The notes under the pieces were generated by a model. That model ran no database searches. It was not told where the DNA came from and saw nothing but the letters and a program-made list of their open reading frames with translations. From NCBI GenBank assembly GCA_016935115.1, contig JAFGRN010000060.1, positions 1-34,341 on the forward strand: 34,341 bases of DNA, given 5' to 3'. This DNA is from Candidatus Omnitrophota bacterium (GTDB taxonomy: Bacteria > Omnitrophota > Gorgyraeia > 2-01-FULL-45-10). This document shows positions 1 through 8,080 of this stretch, piece by piece. Each line of letters opens with the position of its first letter. The stretch's first letter is position 1. The translations under genes were made by a program, and so were the position numbers.

Positions 1-1
1 T

Positions 2-310
2 AATCCCCCCGGCCCGAGAGGCGGCGCGGGAACCAACTGGGAGAACCCGGCAGGCCCGAGAGGTGGCCCCGGAGCAGGCCCCGACAGAAATTTCAGGCCA
101 AGAGCTGATAGAGATAATAATCCTCCCGGAGCCAGAGGCGGCGCCGGAACTAATTGGGAAAATCCTCGAGGCCCGAAAGGCGGCCCCGGCGCAAGTCCTA
201 ATGTAAGACGCGGAGGCGCTAATCCTCCAGGCCCGAAAGGCGGCGCAGGTGCCGGTAATCCTCCCGGCCCGAAAGGCGGCCGTGGCGCAGGCCCGAAGCG
301 CGGAAGGTAA
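2..310 (+). CDS. 3' end of a Gly/Pro/Arg-rich low-complexity protein (partial at window edge)
   Basis: The frame is open from the first bases of the window to TAA at 308-310 and has no start codon, so it is absent from the ATG-based ORF track. The roughly 102 visible residues are built from variants of 'NPPGPKGGxGAG', with 'GTNWENP' occurring twice and a basic 'GPKRGR' C-terminus. Gly, Pro, Asn and Arg/Lys dominate and no folded domain is visible, so this is probably a disordered tail. The strict repeat periodicity in one frame, the clean stop and the next gene about 20 bases downstream support real coding. The upstream domain lies outside the window, so I cannot name the protein. An RNA-binding RGG-like or surface-exposed tail are both possible. 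Confidence 0.6.
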   Translation, partial: NPPGPRGGAGTNWENPAGPRGGPGAGPDRNFRPRADRDNNPPGARGGAGTNWENPRGPKGGPGASPNVRRGGANPPGPKGGAGAGNPPGPKGGRGAGPKRGR

Positions 311-332
311 AAAAGAAAGATAGGTACAGATA

Positions 333-533
333 ATGGGAATTTCAAGATGCTGGCAGGAAAGCGTTGTTAATGGCTTCGGCAGGAGCAAGACGAGGAAGAC
401 TGTTGCCGAAAGAAAAAAAGCCAAGCGTATGCTGGTGCGCAAAATGGTGAAAGAGCTGAAGGCCGCCGGCAAACATGTAGACCTGCAGGCCATCAATGAG
501 GAAGCTGTATTTAAGTTAGGCCGGAAGAGATAG
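333..533 (+). CDS. small basic protein of unknown function (66 aa)
   Basis: This short protein is very rich in Lys and Arg (for example 'SKTRKTVAERKKAKRML'), with a predicted helical middle and an 'FKLGRKR' end. It has no signal peptide, membrane segment or Cys motif. A weak purine stretch (AGATAGG) precedes the ATG by about 8 bases. It starts 22 bases after the Gly/Pro-rich gene and is followed by a terminator, so it may be the last gene of that operon. Its size and charge would suit a nucleic-acid-binding protein, but that is only a guess from composition. I do not recognise the family. Confidence 0.5.
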   Translation: MGISRCWQESVVNGFGRSKTRKTVAERKKAKRMLVRKMVKELKAAGKHVDLQAINEEAVFKLGRKR

Positions 534-591
534 GTAGTAATTAAGGCATGAAAGCCGCGGTTAAGTAAAACGCATACTTTGTTTACCATAG

Positions 592-628
592 AGCCGTAGG
601 GGAGACTTAGGCCTTCCCTACGGCTTTG
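592..628 (+). terminator. Rho-independent terminator
   Basis: AGCCGTAGGG and CCCTACGGCT form a 10-bp stem around a roughly 14-base loop, followed by a short T-rich tail (TTTGT). It lies after the 66-aa gene and just before a dispersed repeat, and would end the operon that enters from the left edge. Confidence 0.7.
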
Positions 629-710
629 TCATTGCGAGGCGAAGCCGAAGCAATCTAAAGTCAAGATTGCCACGTCGGTCAGAGTGAGACAGTAACCTCC
701 TCGCAATGAC
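628..710. repeat. REP/MITE-like palindromic dispersed repeat
   Basis: The element begins GTCATTGCGAGG and ends CCTCGCAATGAC, a perfect 12-bp terminal inverted repeat. An inner, weaker pairing joins GCAATCT and AGATTGC. This is the common 'TCATTGCGAGG...CCTCGCAATGA' palindrome seen in many uncultured and deltaproteobacterial-type genomes. It is non-coding and sits in the intergenic space. A related fragment (AGATTGCTTC ... TCGCAATGACG) follows the giant gene near 17452-17500. Confidence 0.65.
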
Positions 711-764
711 GCCTTAGTTTCCTCTATTGACGACGATGTATTTTGTGATATACTTATTCATCGG

Positions 765-793
765 TTAAAAATTATTTATGATATTATTATAAT
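765..793 (+). promoter_or_regulatory. putative sigma70-type promoter for the envelope operon
   Basis: TTAAAA (765-770), a 17-base spacer and TATAAT (788-793) lie about 28 bases before the FadL-like start, in a strongly AT-rich stretch. The -35 is only a 4/6 match. The site would drive the long co-directional cluster that begins at 822. Confidence 0.45.
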
Positions 794-821
794 ATTATAA
801 CCAGTAAAAAAAGGGGTATTT

Positions 822-2081
822 ATGATAAGAAAAAGTCATAGCGGCCTGCCTGTCGGGGCCGCTGTTATCGCGGCCTGCCTCATTTTTACCGGAGACGCCT
901 ATGCCTCGAACGGCTCGCGCATGCTCGGTTTTAGCGCGAGAGATTCAGCCATGGCAGGGGCCACCACGGCTTCCAGCGAAGATACGGCGTGTCTTGTAAA
1001 GAACCCGGCAGGGTTGGTAAATATAGGCAATAGGGTGGACCTGGAGTATCAGAATATATTGCCGCATGATGTTACTGTATATACGGAAGGCCCGGGACTT
1101 ACAGCTTTATTAGGGCTGCCGCTGGTAAATCCCCGGTTTAAACAGGAGAGCACAGTCAGCTATATACCCGGGGGCGATTTTGGCGTAAGCTACGGCATCC
1201 CCGGAGAAGGCAAACATCCCGTCGCGATAGGATGCGGCGTATTTAATATCTCAGGGCTGTCCCTGAACCTCAGGTCATCGAGGTTGAATCCGCTTGTCCT
1301 CAATGATTATGATAAGATGATAGATTTAAAGAGCATGAGGATAGCTCCGGGAGCCGCGATAGGGATTACCGATAAATTATCCGTCGGCGCCGCCGCGAAT
1401 ATAGAAGTGCAGGCGCTCCGGACAGATATGGCCACGACGCCTAATTACTTCGAGACCGTCGGCGGAGGCAAGTGGTCCTTCGCGCCGGGCGCGGGGTTCA
1501 CGGTGGGGATGGAATACGAAATAAACAGGATATTTGCTATAGGCGCCTCTTACGAAAGCCATACATGGATGAGAAGGCATTACAGGTATAAGGACTGCCT
1601 GCCTTATATCGACGAGCCGCCTGTTATAAACGCGGGGCTTTCGTTTAAGCCGGCAAAACAGCTGGAGCTCACTTTTGACACGCGTTATATAAACTGGACC
1701 GATGTCAAGATAGCGCGCCTGGCCCCCGATAACGGCGGTTTCGGATGGCGCGACCAGTGGGTATTCGCTACAGGCGCGGAATACGGCTTATTTAAGGACA
1801 GGCTGAAATTGCGCCTCGGATATAATTACGGAAGATCCCAGATCCAGCCGCATGTCGCCTTCGCCAATTCGCTTCTACCGCTTATCATGGAGCATCATCT
1901 TACGAACGGTTTTTCTTACGCGTTGACCAAAAAACTGTCGGTCGATCTTACATGGGAACACCATTTCTTCAATTCCATGGCGGATAAAGGATGGGGAGAT
2001 ATCACCAGCCAGGCCGGCGCCGGTTCCAAGATAAGCGCGGCAGTTGATGTAATCAGCGTCGGGGCATCATACAAATATTAA
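822..2081 (+). CDS. outer-membrane protein, OmpP1/FadL/TodX family
   Basis: A signal peptide (residues about 1-28, ending near 'DAYAS') is followed by the family's N-terminal plug signature: 'GFSARDSAMAGATTASSEDTACLVKNPAGL' matches the FadL pattern of a small-residue-rich segment ending in NPAGL. The rest is alternating beta-strand sequence suited to a 14-strand barrel, ending in aromatic 'GASYKY' as outer-membrane barrels often do. At 419 aa the length is normal for the family. FadL-type barrels take up hydrophobic compounds such as fatty acids across the outer membrane; the substrate here is unknown. An AAGGGG Shine-Dalgarno precedes the ATG. It heads a tight cluster and is followed 9 bases later by a PlsC acyltransferase, which fits lipid handling. 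Confidence 0.85.
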   Translation: MIRKSHSGLPVGAAVIAACLIFTGDAYASNGSRMLGFSARDSAMAGATTASSEDTACLVKNPAGLVNIGNRVDLEYQNILPHDVTVYTEGPGLTALLGLPLVNPRFKQESTVSYIPGGDFGVSYGIPGEGKHPVAIGCGVFNISGLSLNLRSSRLNPLVLNDYDKMIDLKSMRIAPGAAIGITDKLSVGAAANIEVQALRTDMATTPNYFETVGGGKWSFAPGAGFTVGMEYEINRIFAIGASYESHTWMRRHYRYKDCLPYIDEPPVINAGLSFKPAKQLELTFDTRYINWTDVKIARLAPDNGGFGWRDQWVFATGAEYGLFKDRLKLRLGYNYGRSQIQPHVAFANSLLPLIMEHHLTNGFSYALTKKLSVDLTWEHHFFNSMADKGWGDITSQAGAGSKISAAVDVISVGASYKY

Positions 2082-2090
2082 AAGAGGTCC

Positions 2091-2855
2091 ATGAGGTTTA
2101 TACTGTCGGTGTTGATATGGGCGCTCGGTGTGATCATCACCGCGGCCGCCTTCGCCGCAAGTTGGGCCATCAAGGTTTGGCCATTTCCTATAGCCGGAAG
2201 GCAGAGGCTTGTTCACGCGCAATGTTTCTGGTGGTCGGATGCCCTGATGGCGCTGAATCCATTCTGGAAGATAAGGGTGGAAGGGCTCGGGAATATTGAC
2301 TATAACCGCACGTACGTCATAGTAGCCAACCACCAGAGCCTCGCCGATATCATCATAATCTACCGTACGCATATGTACTTCAAATGGGTGGCTAAGGAAG
2401 AGCTTCTGAAAGTTCCTTTCATAGGCGGCCTTCTCCGCGTCAATGACCATGTCCTGCTCTCGAGGGAAGATTTAAGCAGTATTAAAGAAGTATACCGTAA
2501 AGCGGCCGAAAATCTGAGAAGCGGTATATCGATGCTGTTTTTCCCCGAAGGGACCCGTAGCAGCACGGATGAGATGGGAGAATTTAAGAACGGAGCCTTT
2601 AAGCTCGCCATAAAAGAAGGTATACCTGTCCTGCCGGTATTTATAGGCGGCACCAGGGAAGCGATCCCTAAAGGAGGGTTTGTATTCAAGGCCAAAGTAT
2701 CGGGCAGGGTCGTGGTCCTCCCCCCGATCGAGACGTCGGCTCTTAGTACAGCCGATTATTCAGCATTGAAAGACAAGGTCCGCGCGCAGCTTAAGGATGT
2801 TTCGGATTTTTTATTGCGCCGGCGGCACGCTGAGGGTAAAATAAAAAGCATATGA
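2091..2855 (+). CDS. plsC: 1-acyl-sn-glycerol-3-phosphate acyltransferase (PlsC family)
   Basis: The protein transfers an acyl chain to lysophosphatidic acid to make phosphatidic acid at the inner face of the cytoplasmic membrane. The catalytic NHx4D box is 'NHQSLAD' (residues 80-86), and the glycerol-phosphate-binding box is 'FPEGTRS' (151-157), followed by 'GIPVLPVFIGG'. A hydrophobic N-terminal helix (residues about 3-28) anchors it. At 254 aa the length is typical. AGAGGT precedes the ATG, and the end overlaps the next gene by 4 bases. A paralogue acting on other lysolipids cannot be excluded. Confidence 0.92.
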   Translation: MRFILSVLIWALGVIITAAAFAASWAIKVWPFPIAGRQRLVHAQCFWWSDALMALNPFWKIRVEGLGNIDYNRTYVIVANHQSLADIIIIYRTHMYFKWVAKEELLKVPFIGGLLRVNDHVLLSREDLSSIKEVYRKAAENLRSGISMLFFPEGTRSSTDEMGEFKNGAFKLAIKEGIPVLPVFIGGTREAIPKGGFVFKAKVSGRVVVLPPIETSALSTADYSALKDKVRAQLKDVSDFLLRRRHAEGKIKSI

Positions 2856-3778
2856 GAAGAATATTTCTTTTGACCATAATAATAATATTCATAGCGATGG
2901 GCGCTTATGGTTTCGGTGTCATACAGAACTGCTTCAAACCCACCGAGGCTATATCGCCCTGCAAAGTGAATATAATGGTGCGGACCGCCAGGTGGAAAGA
3001 ACTGGAGAAGGAGATAAACAAGACCCTTAAGCGTTTTAACGGAACCGCGGGGGTCGTAATCAATGACCTTGACCTGAACTGGGAGATCGCCATAAATGAA
3101 GATAAGGTGATACCGTCTGCCAGCATGGTGAAGATCCCCATAATGATGGCCTACTACTGCGCTTCCCGCAACGGCCTGGTAGATCTTAATGCCAGGATAC
3201 GCCTGACCGATAAATTAAAAGCGCCCGGGTCCGGAACGCTGAAGAATGCGGCTTCCGGGACGGATCTCTCCGTTGAAGAGATGATGATCCTTATGATCAC
3301 CCAGAGCGACAATACAGCGGCCAATATCCTCATAGACTATCTCGGCATGGATAAGTTGAATTATTATTTCTCCGCTATGGGCCTGAAGAATACCAATCTG
3401 TCGCGAAAGATGATGGATTTTAAGTCGAGAAAAGCCGGGGTAGAGAATTACACTACTGCCCGGGATATCGCGTTTCTTCTTTATAAATTATACCGCAATA
3501 AATTTCTGGATAAGGCTATGTCCCAGAGATGCCTTAAGATACTGGCATGCCAGAAGGTCAATGACCGGATCCCGAAGAAACTGCCGGAGAAGGTCACGGT
3601 GGCGCATAAGACCGGGCTCGAGAGAGGCCTCTGCCACGACGCCGGCATTGTCTATACCGATAAAGGGAACTTTTTGATATGTGTGCTGGTAAACCACAAT
3701 GACAAGACCGCCGCGGCTGCGAAGAGCCTGATCTCCAGGATATCTTTGCTTACATATCTATATCATAACGGGGAGTGA
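2852..3778 (+). CDS. exported serine hydrolase, class A beta-lactamase fold (PF13354-like)
   Basis: An N-terminal hydrophobic segment (residues about 3-22) exports or anchors the protein. The three active-site boxes are present: SxxK as 'SMVK' (91-94), 'SDN' (152-154) and 'KTG' (253-255). The class-A general base (the ExxN omega-loop element) is not obvious: the region reads 'MMDFKSRKAGVENYTT'. True beta-lactam hydrolysis is therefore uncertain, and a DD-peptidase-like or other peptidoglycan-related activity is at least as likely. The start overlaps the plsC end by ATGA, which implies translational coupling. The receiver-domain gene follows after 3 bases. The context is envelope maintenance rather than a resistance cassette. 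Confidence 0.8.
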   Translation: MRRIFLLTIIIIFIAMGAYGFGVIQNCFKPTEAISPCKVNIMVRTARWKELEKEINKTLKRFNGTAGVVINDLDLNWEIAINEDKVIPSASMVKIPIMMAYYCASRNGLVDLNARIRLTDKLKAPGSGTLKNAASGTDLSVEEMMILMITQSDNTAANILIDYLGMDKLNYYFSAMGLKNTNLSRKMMDFKSRKAGVENYTTARDIAFLLYKLYRNKFLDKAMSQRCLKILACQKVNDRIPKKLPEKVTVAHKTGLERGLCHDAGIVYTDKGNFLICVLVNHNDKTAAAAKSLISRISLLTYLYHNGE

Positions 3779-3781
3779 GGA

Positions 3782-4159
3782 TTGAAGACGATACTGGTGG
3801 TGGAAGACAATAAGGACCTGAGGGACATACTCAAGAAGAGGCTGGAATACGAGGGGTATCTTGTAAACCTGGCCGAGGACGGATATGTGCTTCTGGGCAG
3901 CCTGAGGTCCGGCAAAGAACCCGACGCCATCATCCTGGATCTTATGCTCCCCGGGCGCAGCGGCGTGGAGTTATTGGGCACACTCACTTCTACGTGGAAG
4001 ATGACGAAGATATATATATTTTCCGCCCATCCGGAATATCAGGAGCGGCACGGGCTTAAAAATTATGATATCGCCGGGTACTTCCTGAAATCCGACGGTA
4101 TAGATAATCTCATAACAACGATAAAAGAGGATCTCGAGGGGACAGAGTGGGAAAAGTAA
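3782..4159 (+). CDS. stand-alone response-regulator receiver domain protein
   Basis: This is a single CheY-like receiver of 125 aa with no output domain. The acidic pair is E8-D9 ('VVEDN'), the phospho-acceptor is D53 ('IILDLMLPG'), the switch Ser is S81 ('IFSAH') and the conserved Lys is K103 ('YFLKSD'). The start codon is TTG, with GGGGAG about 7 bases upstream. The 3' end overlaps the sensor kinase by 13 bases, so the two are very likely partners. Without a DNA-binding domain it probably acts by protein interaction or in a phosphorelay. Confidence 0.85.
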   Translation: MKTILVVEDNKDLRDILKKRLEYEGYLVNLAEDGYVLLGSLRSGKEPDAIILDLMLPGRSGVELLGTLTSTWKMTKIYIFSAHPEYQERHGLKNYDIAGYFLKSDGIDNLITTIKEDLEGTEWEK

Positions 4160-6033
4160 GGCTCTCGATAAACGTAAAGATAACCCTTCTCTTCCTTATG
4201 CTCTCCGTCCTACTGATCGGCACGATCGGATTTATCAACTATACATACAGCAAAGCCGACCTGGAGGAGAGGATACTGTCGGACCTGGCCGCTATCTCCA
4301 ATTCCAAGGCCACGGCCATAGGAATATTGCTGGAAGAAGACTATGAGGACCTGCTCGATGTCACGGGCAGGTCAATGATTAAGGGCGCATTACAGGCGAT
4401 TGAGGAGGGCTCAGGCGAGACGGCGAAGCTGAGGTCGAGGATCCTGGAGTCGGTCTCGACGGCTAAGGAAGCATCCAAGACCATCGAAGATATAACGATA
4501 ATAGGCATGGACGGAGTCGTGATAGCGTCGACCGATCCGGCGGCGTCGGGCACAGACCTCTCTGAAAGCATTTTTTTCATCAGCGGCAAACAGGGATTTC
4601 ATTTGAGCGCCCCTTATATGCGCAGGGGCGTTTTTGTTTATGAGATGTCAGCGCCGATAACCGGTCCGGGGAAAGGCAGCCGGGATATTGTCGGCGTGGC
4701 AAAGATGATAATAAATGAAACGAGATTATATGATATCCTGCGCGACTACTCCGGGCTGGGCTCTACGGGTGAAACCATACTGGGACAGCGTAAGGGGGGA
4801 GATATAGTATTTCTCGGGCCCATGCGCCACCGGCAAAATATGAGGATAAGGCTGCGTATTCCGTTAAAATCTATGTTTGCCCATCCTATGAAACTGGCCA
4901 TCGGCGGGAAGACCGGCTTTGCTACGGGCAGGGACTACCGCGGACAGGAAGTGTTTGCCGCCTATTACCATATTCCTTTAAGCGATTGGGGGCTTGTGGT
5001 AAAGATCGATAAGCAAGAAGCCTTTCAATCTATATATAACCTTCGCCTCCAGCTGATACTCTTCAGCGGCCTGCTTTTTCTTTTAAGCGCGCTGGCCATT
5101 ATGCAGCTGGCCCGTTATATTACCGATCCAATCGAGGTCCTGCACCAGGGGACGCGCATAATTGCTGACGGCAACCTGGGCTACCGCGTTAAAGTGAGCA
5201 CAAGCGATGAAATAGGCGAGCTGGCTTCGTCTTTTAATGATATGGCCGCGCATTTGCAGAAGATAACCGTTTCGGTAGACAGGCTCAATGAGGAGATAAA
5301 AGAGCGGAAGATCGCGGAAGAGAGACTGAACGAAGCGGTAAAGGTAAAGACAAATTTCATTTCTACAGTATCTCACGAGATCAGAACGCCTCTCGCCGCG
5401 GTAAAAGAAGGAATAAACATAGTCCTAGACGGTATCCTGGGGCCCGTGAATGACGAGCAAAAAGATTTTTTGGCGAGAACCAGGGCCAATGTGGACAGGC
5501 TGACACGGCTTATCAACGAGATACTCGATTTCCAGAAACTGGAGTCCGGCAGGATGGTGCTTTATAAGGAAGAGAACGATATCGTCAGGGTCGCGAAGGA
5601 AGTATATCATGTCATGGCTCCTCTGGCCAGGCAGAAGGGCGTGGCTTTTAAAATAATCCCGGAAGACCACCTGCCGAAGGCGGTTTTTGACAGGGACAGG
5701 ATCGCGCAGGTATTGACCAATCTTATCGATAATGCGGTAAAATTCACGGACAAGGGCGAGATATCCGTAAAGATTTCAAAAGGGCGGGATGACCTGCTCA
5801 TTACAGTAAGCGATACCGGACGCGGCATTTCGCAGGAAGACATGCCGCGCCTCTTCAAAAGTTTTGAGCAGCTGGGTAAGGTGAGGGACAGCAGGGGCGG
5901 CACAGGCCTGGGCCTTGTCATCTCGAGGGATATAGTCGAATTGCATGACGGCAGGATGTGGGCGGAATCCGAGCCCGGCAGAGGCTCGGAGTTCCATTTT
6001 ACATTACCCATTTCCACAGGAAACGTAAATTGA
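4147..6033 (+). CDS. membrane sensor histidine kinase (extracytoplasmic sensor, HAMP, HisKA, HATPase)
   Basis: Order of parts: TM1 (residues about 10-32), a roughly 260-residue extracytoplasmic region resembling a double-CACHE/PAS sensor, TM2 (about 301-320), HAMP (about 320-373), a short coiled linker, HisKA with the phospho-His H410 in 'STVSHEIRTPL', then HATPase_c with N529 in 'NLIDNAVKFT', 'DTGRGIS' and 'GGTGLGLVIS'. All catalytic boxes are intact. The start is GTG preceded by GAGGGG. It overlaps the receiver gene by 13 bases, and its own stop overlaps the downstream TTG start. The ligand is unknown; the neighbours suggest an envelope or lipid cue. Confidence 0.92.
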   Translation: MGKVRLSINVKITLLFLMLSVLLIGTIGFINYTYSKADLEERILSDLAAISNSKATAIGILLEEDYEDLLDVTGRSMIKGALQAIEEGSGETAKLRSRILESVSTAKEASKTIEDITIIGMDGVVIASTDPAASGTDLSESIFFISGKQGFHLSAPYMRRGVFVYEMSAPITGPGKGSRDIVGVAKMIINETRLYDILRDYSGLGSTGETILGQRKGGDIVFLGPMRHRQNMRIRLRIPLKSMFAHPMKLAIGGKTGFATGRDYRGQEVFAAYYHIPLSDWGLVVKIDKQEAFQSIYNLRLQLILFSGLLFLLSALAIMQLARYITDPIEVLHQGTRIIADGNLGYRVKVSTSDEIGELASSFNDMAAHLQKITVSVDRLNEEIKERKIAEERLNEAVKVKTNFISTVSHEIRTPLAAVKEGINIVLDGILGPVNDEQKDFLARTRANVDRLTRLINEILDFQKLESGRMVLYKEENDIVRVAKEVYHVMAPLARQKGVAFKIIPEDHLPKAVFDRDRIAQVLTNLIDNAVKFTDKGEISVKISKGRDDLLITVSDTGRGISQEDMPRLFKSFEQLGKVRDSRGGTGLGLVISRDIVELHDGRMWAESEPGRGSEFHFTLPISTGNVN

Positions 6034-7199
6034 TAATATCGAAGCGCCATAAGAAGGTGCCTCTTAAGACGAGAGTCTTCAGGAGAGTGGAGGACACTCC
6101 GCCGGAGGCCTGGGAAAGGATATATCCCAGCGTATTGGAAGGGTATAATCTATTTAAGACCATAGATGAATCCGGGCTGGAACAATTCTCCCTGTATTAT
6201 ATACTGGCATATGACGGCAGGAAAGTAGTAGGTATCGCGCCGTGCTTCATGCTTAACTACTCGCTCGACACAAGCATCAACGGCCCTCTTCGGCGGTTGT
6301 CGAACGCGGTAAAAAAGATAAGGCCGAATGTTTTCAGCATAAAGGCTTTTACGTGCGGGATGCCCCTTGGCCCGGGCAAATTCGGCATATCCGGCGACAG
6401 GGACAGGGTGTTCCATGTCATATTAAGGCGCATGGAGCAGATCGCCAAAAAAGAGAAGTGCGCGGTCGTGGCATTCAAAGATTTCGACCATTCCTACGCG
6501 CAGGCGCTCGACCCTATCCAGCGGGAGGGTTATGCTAAATTCGACAGCCTGCCGACGACCGAGATGAACATATGGTTTAAGGACTTTGAGGATTATCTCA
6601 GGACGATAAGCGCCGCATCGAGATATGACCTGCGCAGGAAATTCAGGAAGGTGGACGGCCATGTGAAATTTGACATGAAGATCGTAGATACGCTCGATGA
6701 CCATACTCTGCGCGAGGTGTATAAGCTCTATCTCGACATAGTGGACAAGCACGATATGGGATTTGAGCTCCTTCCCATGGCATTCTTCAGGAACCTGTCC
6801 AGGAACATGCCAAAAGAGACTAAGTACTTTCTGTGGCATCTCGACGGGAAACTGGCGGCGTTTGTGCTCTGCCTTATATCGGAAGACCGCCTCATAGATT
6901 ATTATGTAGGCATGGACTATTCCGTAGCGCACAGATACCACCTGTATTTCATAAAGTTCCGAGATGTAATGAACTGGTGCATAAAGCACGGCATAAAGAC
7001 GTATGAGATGGGAGTTACCGGTTATGAGCCGAAAAGAAGGCTCGGTTTTGAATTCATACCCCTGTATATCTACGCCAAGCTGCGTAACAGGTGGATGAGG
7101 CCGATATTCAAATTCTTCTGCCAGTTCCTTAAATTCGAGAATTTCGATCCGGCGCTGAAAGAAGCCAGAAAGAAAATTTCGCAAAGGGGCCTTAAATGA
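6030..7199 (+). CDS. FemAB/GNAT-like acyltransferase (Acetyltransf_6-type)
   Basis: The ORF track begins at 5958 inside the kinase gene. I prefer TTG at 6030, which overlaps the kinase stop and has AGGAAA about 8 bases upstream, giving 389 aa. The protein has the two-part GNAT arrangement of FemAB-like enzymes: an N-terminal half with 'YILAYDGRKVVGIAPCF' and a C-terminal half with 'SAASRYDLRRKFRK', 'FLWHLDGKLAAFVLCL' and 'IKTYEMGVTGYEPKRRLGF'. Such proteins transfer aminoacyl or acyl groups to cell-wall or exopolysaccharide precursors. The exact substrate cannot be read from sequence. It overlaps the following transporter half by ATGA, so an acylated precursor moved by that transporter is a reasonable idea. 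Confidence 0.7.
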   Translation: MIISKRHKKVPLKTRVFRRVEDTPPEAWERIYPSVLEGYNLFKTIDESGLEQFSLYYILAYDGRKVVGIAPCFMLNYSLDTSINGPLRRLSNAVKKIRPNVFSIKAFTCGMPLGPGKFGISGDRDRVFHVILRRMEQIAKKEKCAVVAFKDFDHSYAQALDPIQREGYAKFDSLPTTEMNIWFKDFEDYLRTISAASRYDLRRKFRKVDGHVKFDMKIVDTLDDHTLREVYKLYLDIVDKHDMGFELLPMAFFRNLSRNMPKETKYFLWHLDGKLAAFVLCLISEDRLIDYYVGMDYSVAHRYHLYFIKFRDVMNWCIKHGIKTYEMGVTGYEPKRRLGFEFIPLYIYAKLRNRWMRPIFKFFCQFLKFENFDPALKEARKKISQRGLK

Positions 7200-7612
7200 G
7201 AACCGGCGGCCTTACATTAAAGATATTCCTGCTCATAGTGCTGAATGACATCGGAGATACAGTGGCCCAGCTTCTCATGAAGAAAGGGCTTCTTCATACA
7301 GGAATAGGCGATATTACGCCGGGTAATTTTACCGAGTTTGTGGCCGGTAATGCGGCGTCGCCGCTCGTTTGGGCGGGGATGGCCATATTTATCCTTAACT
7401 TTTTCATATGGATAGTCGTGCTATCCAGGGTGGATTTAAGCATCGCAATGCCCGTCGGAAGCACATCATATATATTCGTGCCTCTGGCGGCCATGTTCTT
7501 TCTGCATGAAGCTGTGAGCCCGTTAAGATGGGCAGGCATCATATTGATAGCAGTGGGCATACATTTCGTGTCGCAGAGCAAGAAGCCCGGGGAAGGGAAG
7601 GCTCCGGCATGA
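7196..7612 (+). CDS. small DMT-superfamily membrane protein (EamA/SMR-like, 4 TM), subunit 1
   Basis: The 138-aa protein has four hydrophobic helices and the DMT/SMR look: 'NDIGDTVAQLLMKKGL' in TM1, 'VVLSRVDLSIAMPVGSTSYIFVPLAA' in TM3 and 'LRWAGIILIAVGIHFV' in TM4. It corresponds to half of a 10-TM EamA transporter, like EmrE or ArnE/ArnF. The start overlaps the acyltransferase stop (ATGA), and the end overlaps subunit 2 by ATGA. A heterodimeric flippase or exporter is likely. ArnE/F-type lipid-carrier flipping is one option, multidrug export another. Confidence 0.75.
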   Translation: MRTGGLTLKIFLLIVLNDIGDTVAQLLMKKGLLHTGIGDITPGNFTEFVAGNAASPLVWAGMAIFILNFFIWIVVLSRVDLSIAMPVGSTSYIFVPLAAMFFLHEAVSPLRWAGIILIAVGIHFVSQSKKPGEGKAPA

Positions 7613-7980
7613 TAAAAGTCCTCGTATTTGTCATAATATCCGAGATCTGGACCGCTATAGGGCAGGTGCTTTTTAAAAAGAGCGTCAATTCGTTAGGAGT
7701 TCACAGCCTTCGCGGGATAAGGAACCAGAAGCGCTTCCTGAAGAACGTGCTCACGCATCCGTCGATATGGATGGGCCTTTCATGCATGGTGGCGGGCATG
7801 CTCGTATGGCTGATGGCGCTGGCGCAGGGAGATCTCAGCCTGGTCTATTCGGCCGGAAGCATTCAGTATGTGATGATACTTTTCCTGGCCCATTATCTCC
7901 TGGGCGAGAAGATCGACAGGATGAAGTTCATCGGAACATTCCTGGTATTCTTCGGCATAATACTCATTACCATAAGCTGA
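7609..7980 (+). CDS. small DMT-superfamily membrane protein (EamA/SMR-like, 4 TM), subunit 2
   Basis: The track ORF starts at 7528. The ATG at 7609 is the natural start because it gives the ATGA overlap with subunit 1 and an immediate TM1, 'VLVFVIISEIWTAIGQVLFKKS'. The 123-aa protein has four TM helices, with 'ALAQGDLSLVYSAGSIQYVMILFLA' matching TM3 of subunit 1 ('LSRVDLSIAMPVGSTSYIFV'). The two proteins are diverged paralogues, which supports a heterodimer in which the halves insert together. Substrate unknown. It is the last gene before a 100-base gap to the AsmA-like gene. Confidence 0.75.
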   Translation: MIKVLVFVIISEIWTAIGQVLFKKSVNSLGVHSLRGIRNQKRFLKNVLTHPSIWMGLSCMVAGMLVWLMALAQGDLSLVYSAGSIQYVMILFLAHYLLGEKIDRMKFIGTFLVFFGIILITIS

Positions 7981-8080
7981 TCCCGCCGCTCAACACAGCG
8001 GGCTTTAACCCGGAGATGGACGAAGCGGGATTTGCTCCGGATGAATGAATACCACCGGCTTTCAGGCCGGGGAGCTTCAT

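Noticed and set aside
2852-3778. Antibiotic-resistance beta-lactamase
   Set aside because: SxxK, SDN and KTG are present, but the omega-loop general base is not evident and the gene is embedded in an envelope operon, so resistance is not claimed.
6423-7184. 253-aa - strand ORF inside the acyltransferase gene
   Set aside because: Antisense to a conserved overlapping operon; no ribosome site or recognisable motif.
7981-8080. Terminator or riboswitch between the DMT and AsmA-like genes
   Set aside because: Only a weak CCGCT/AGCGG hairpin and imperfect GC-rich repeats are visible; there is no U-tract and no known riboswitch core.
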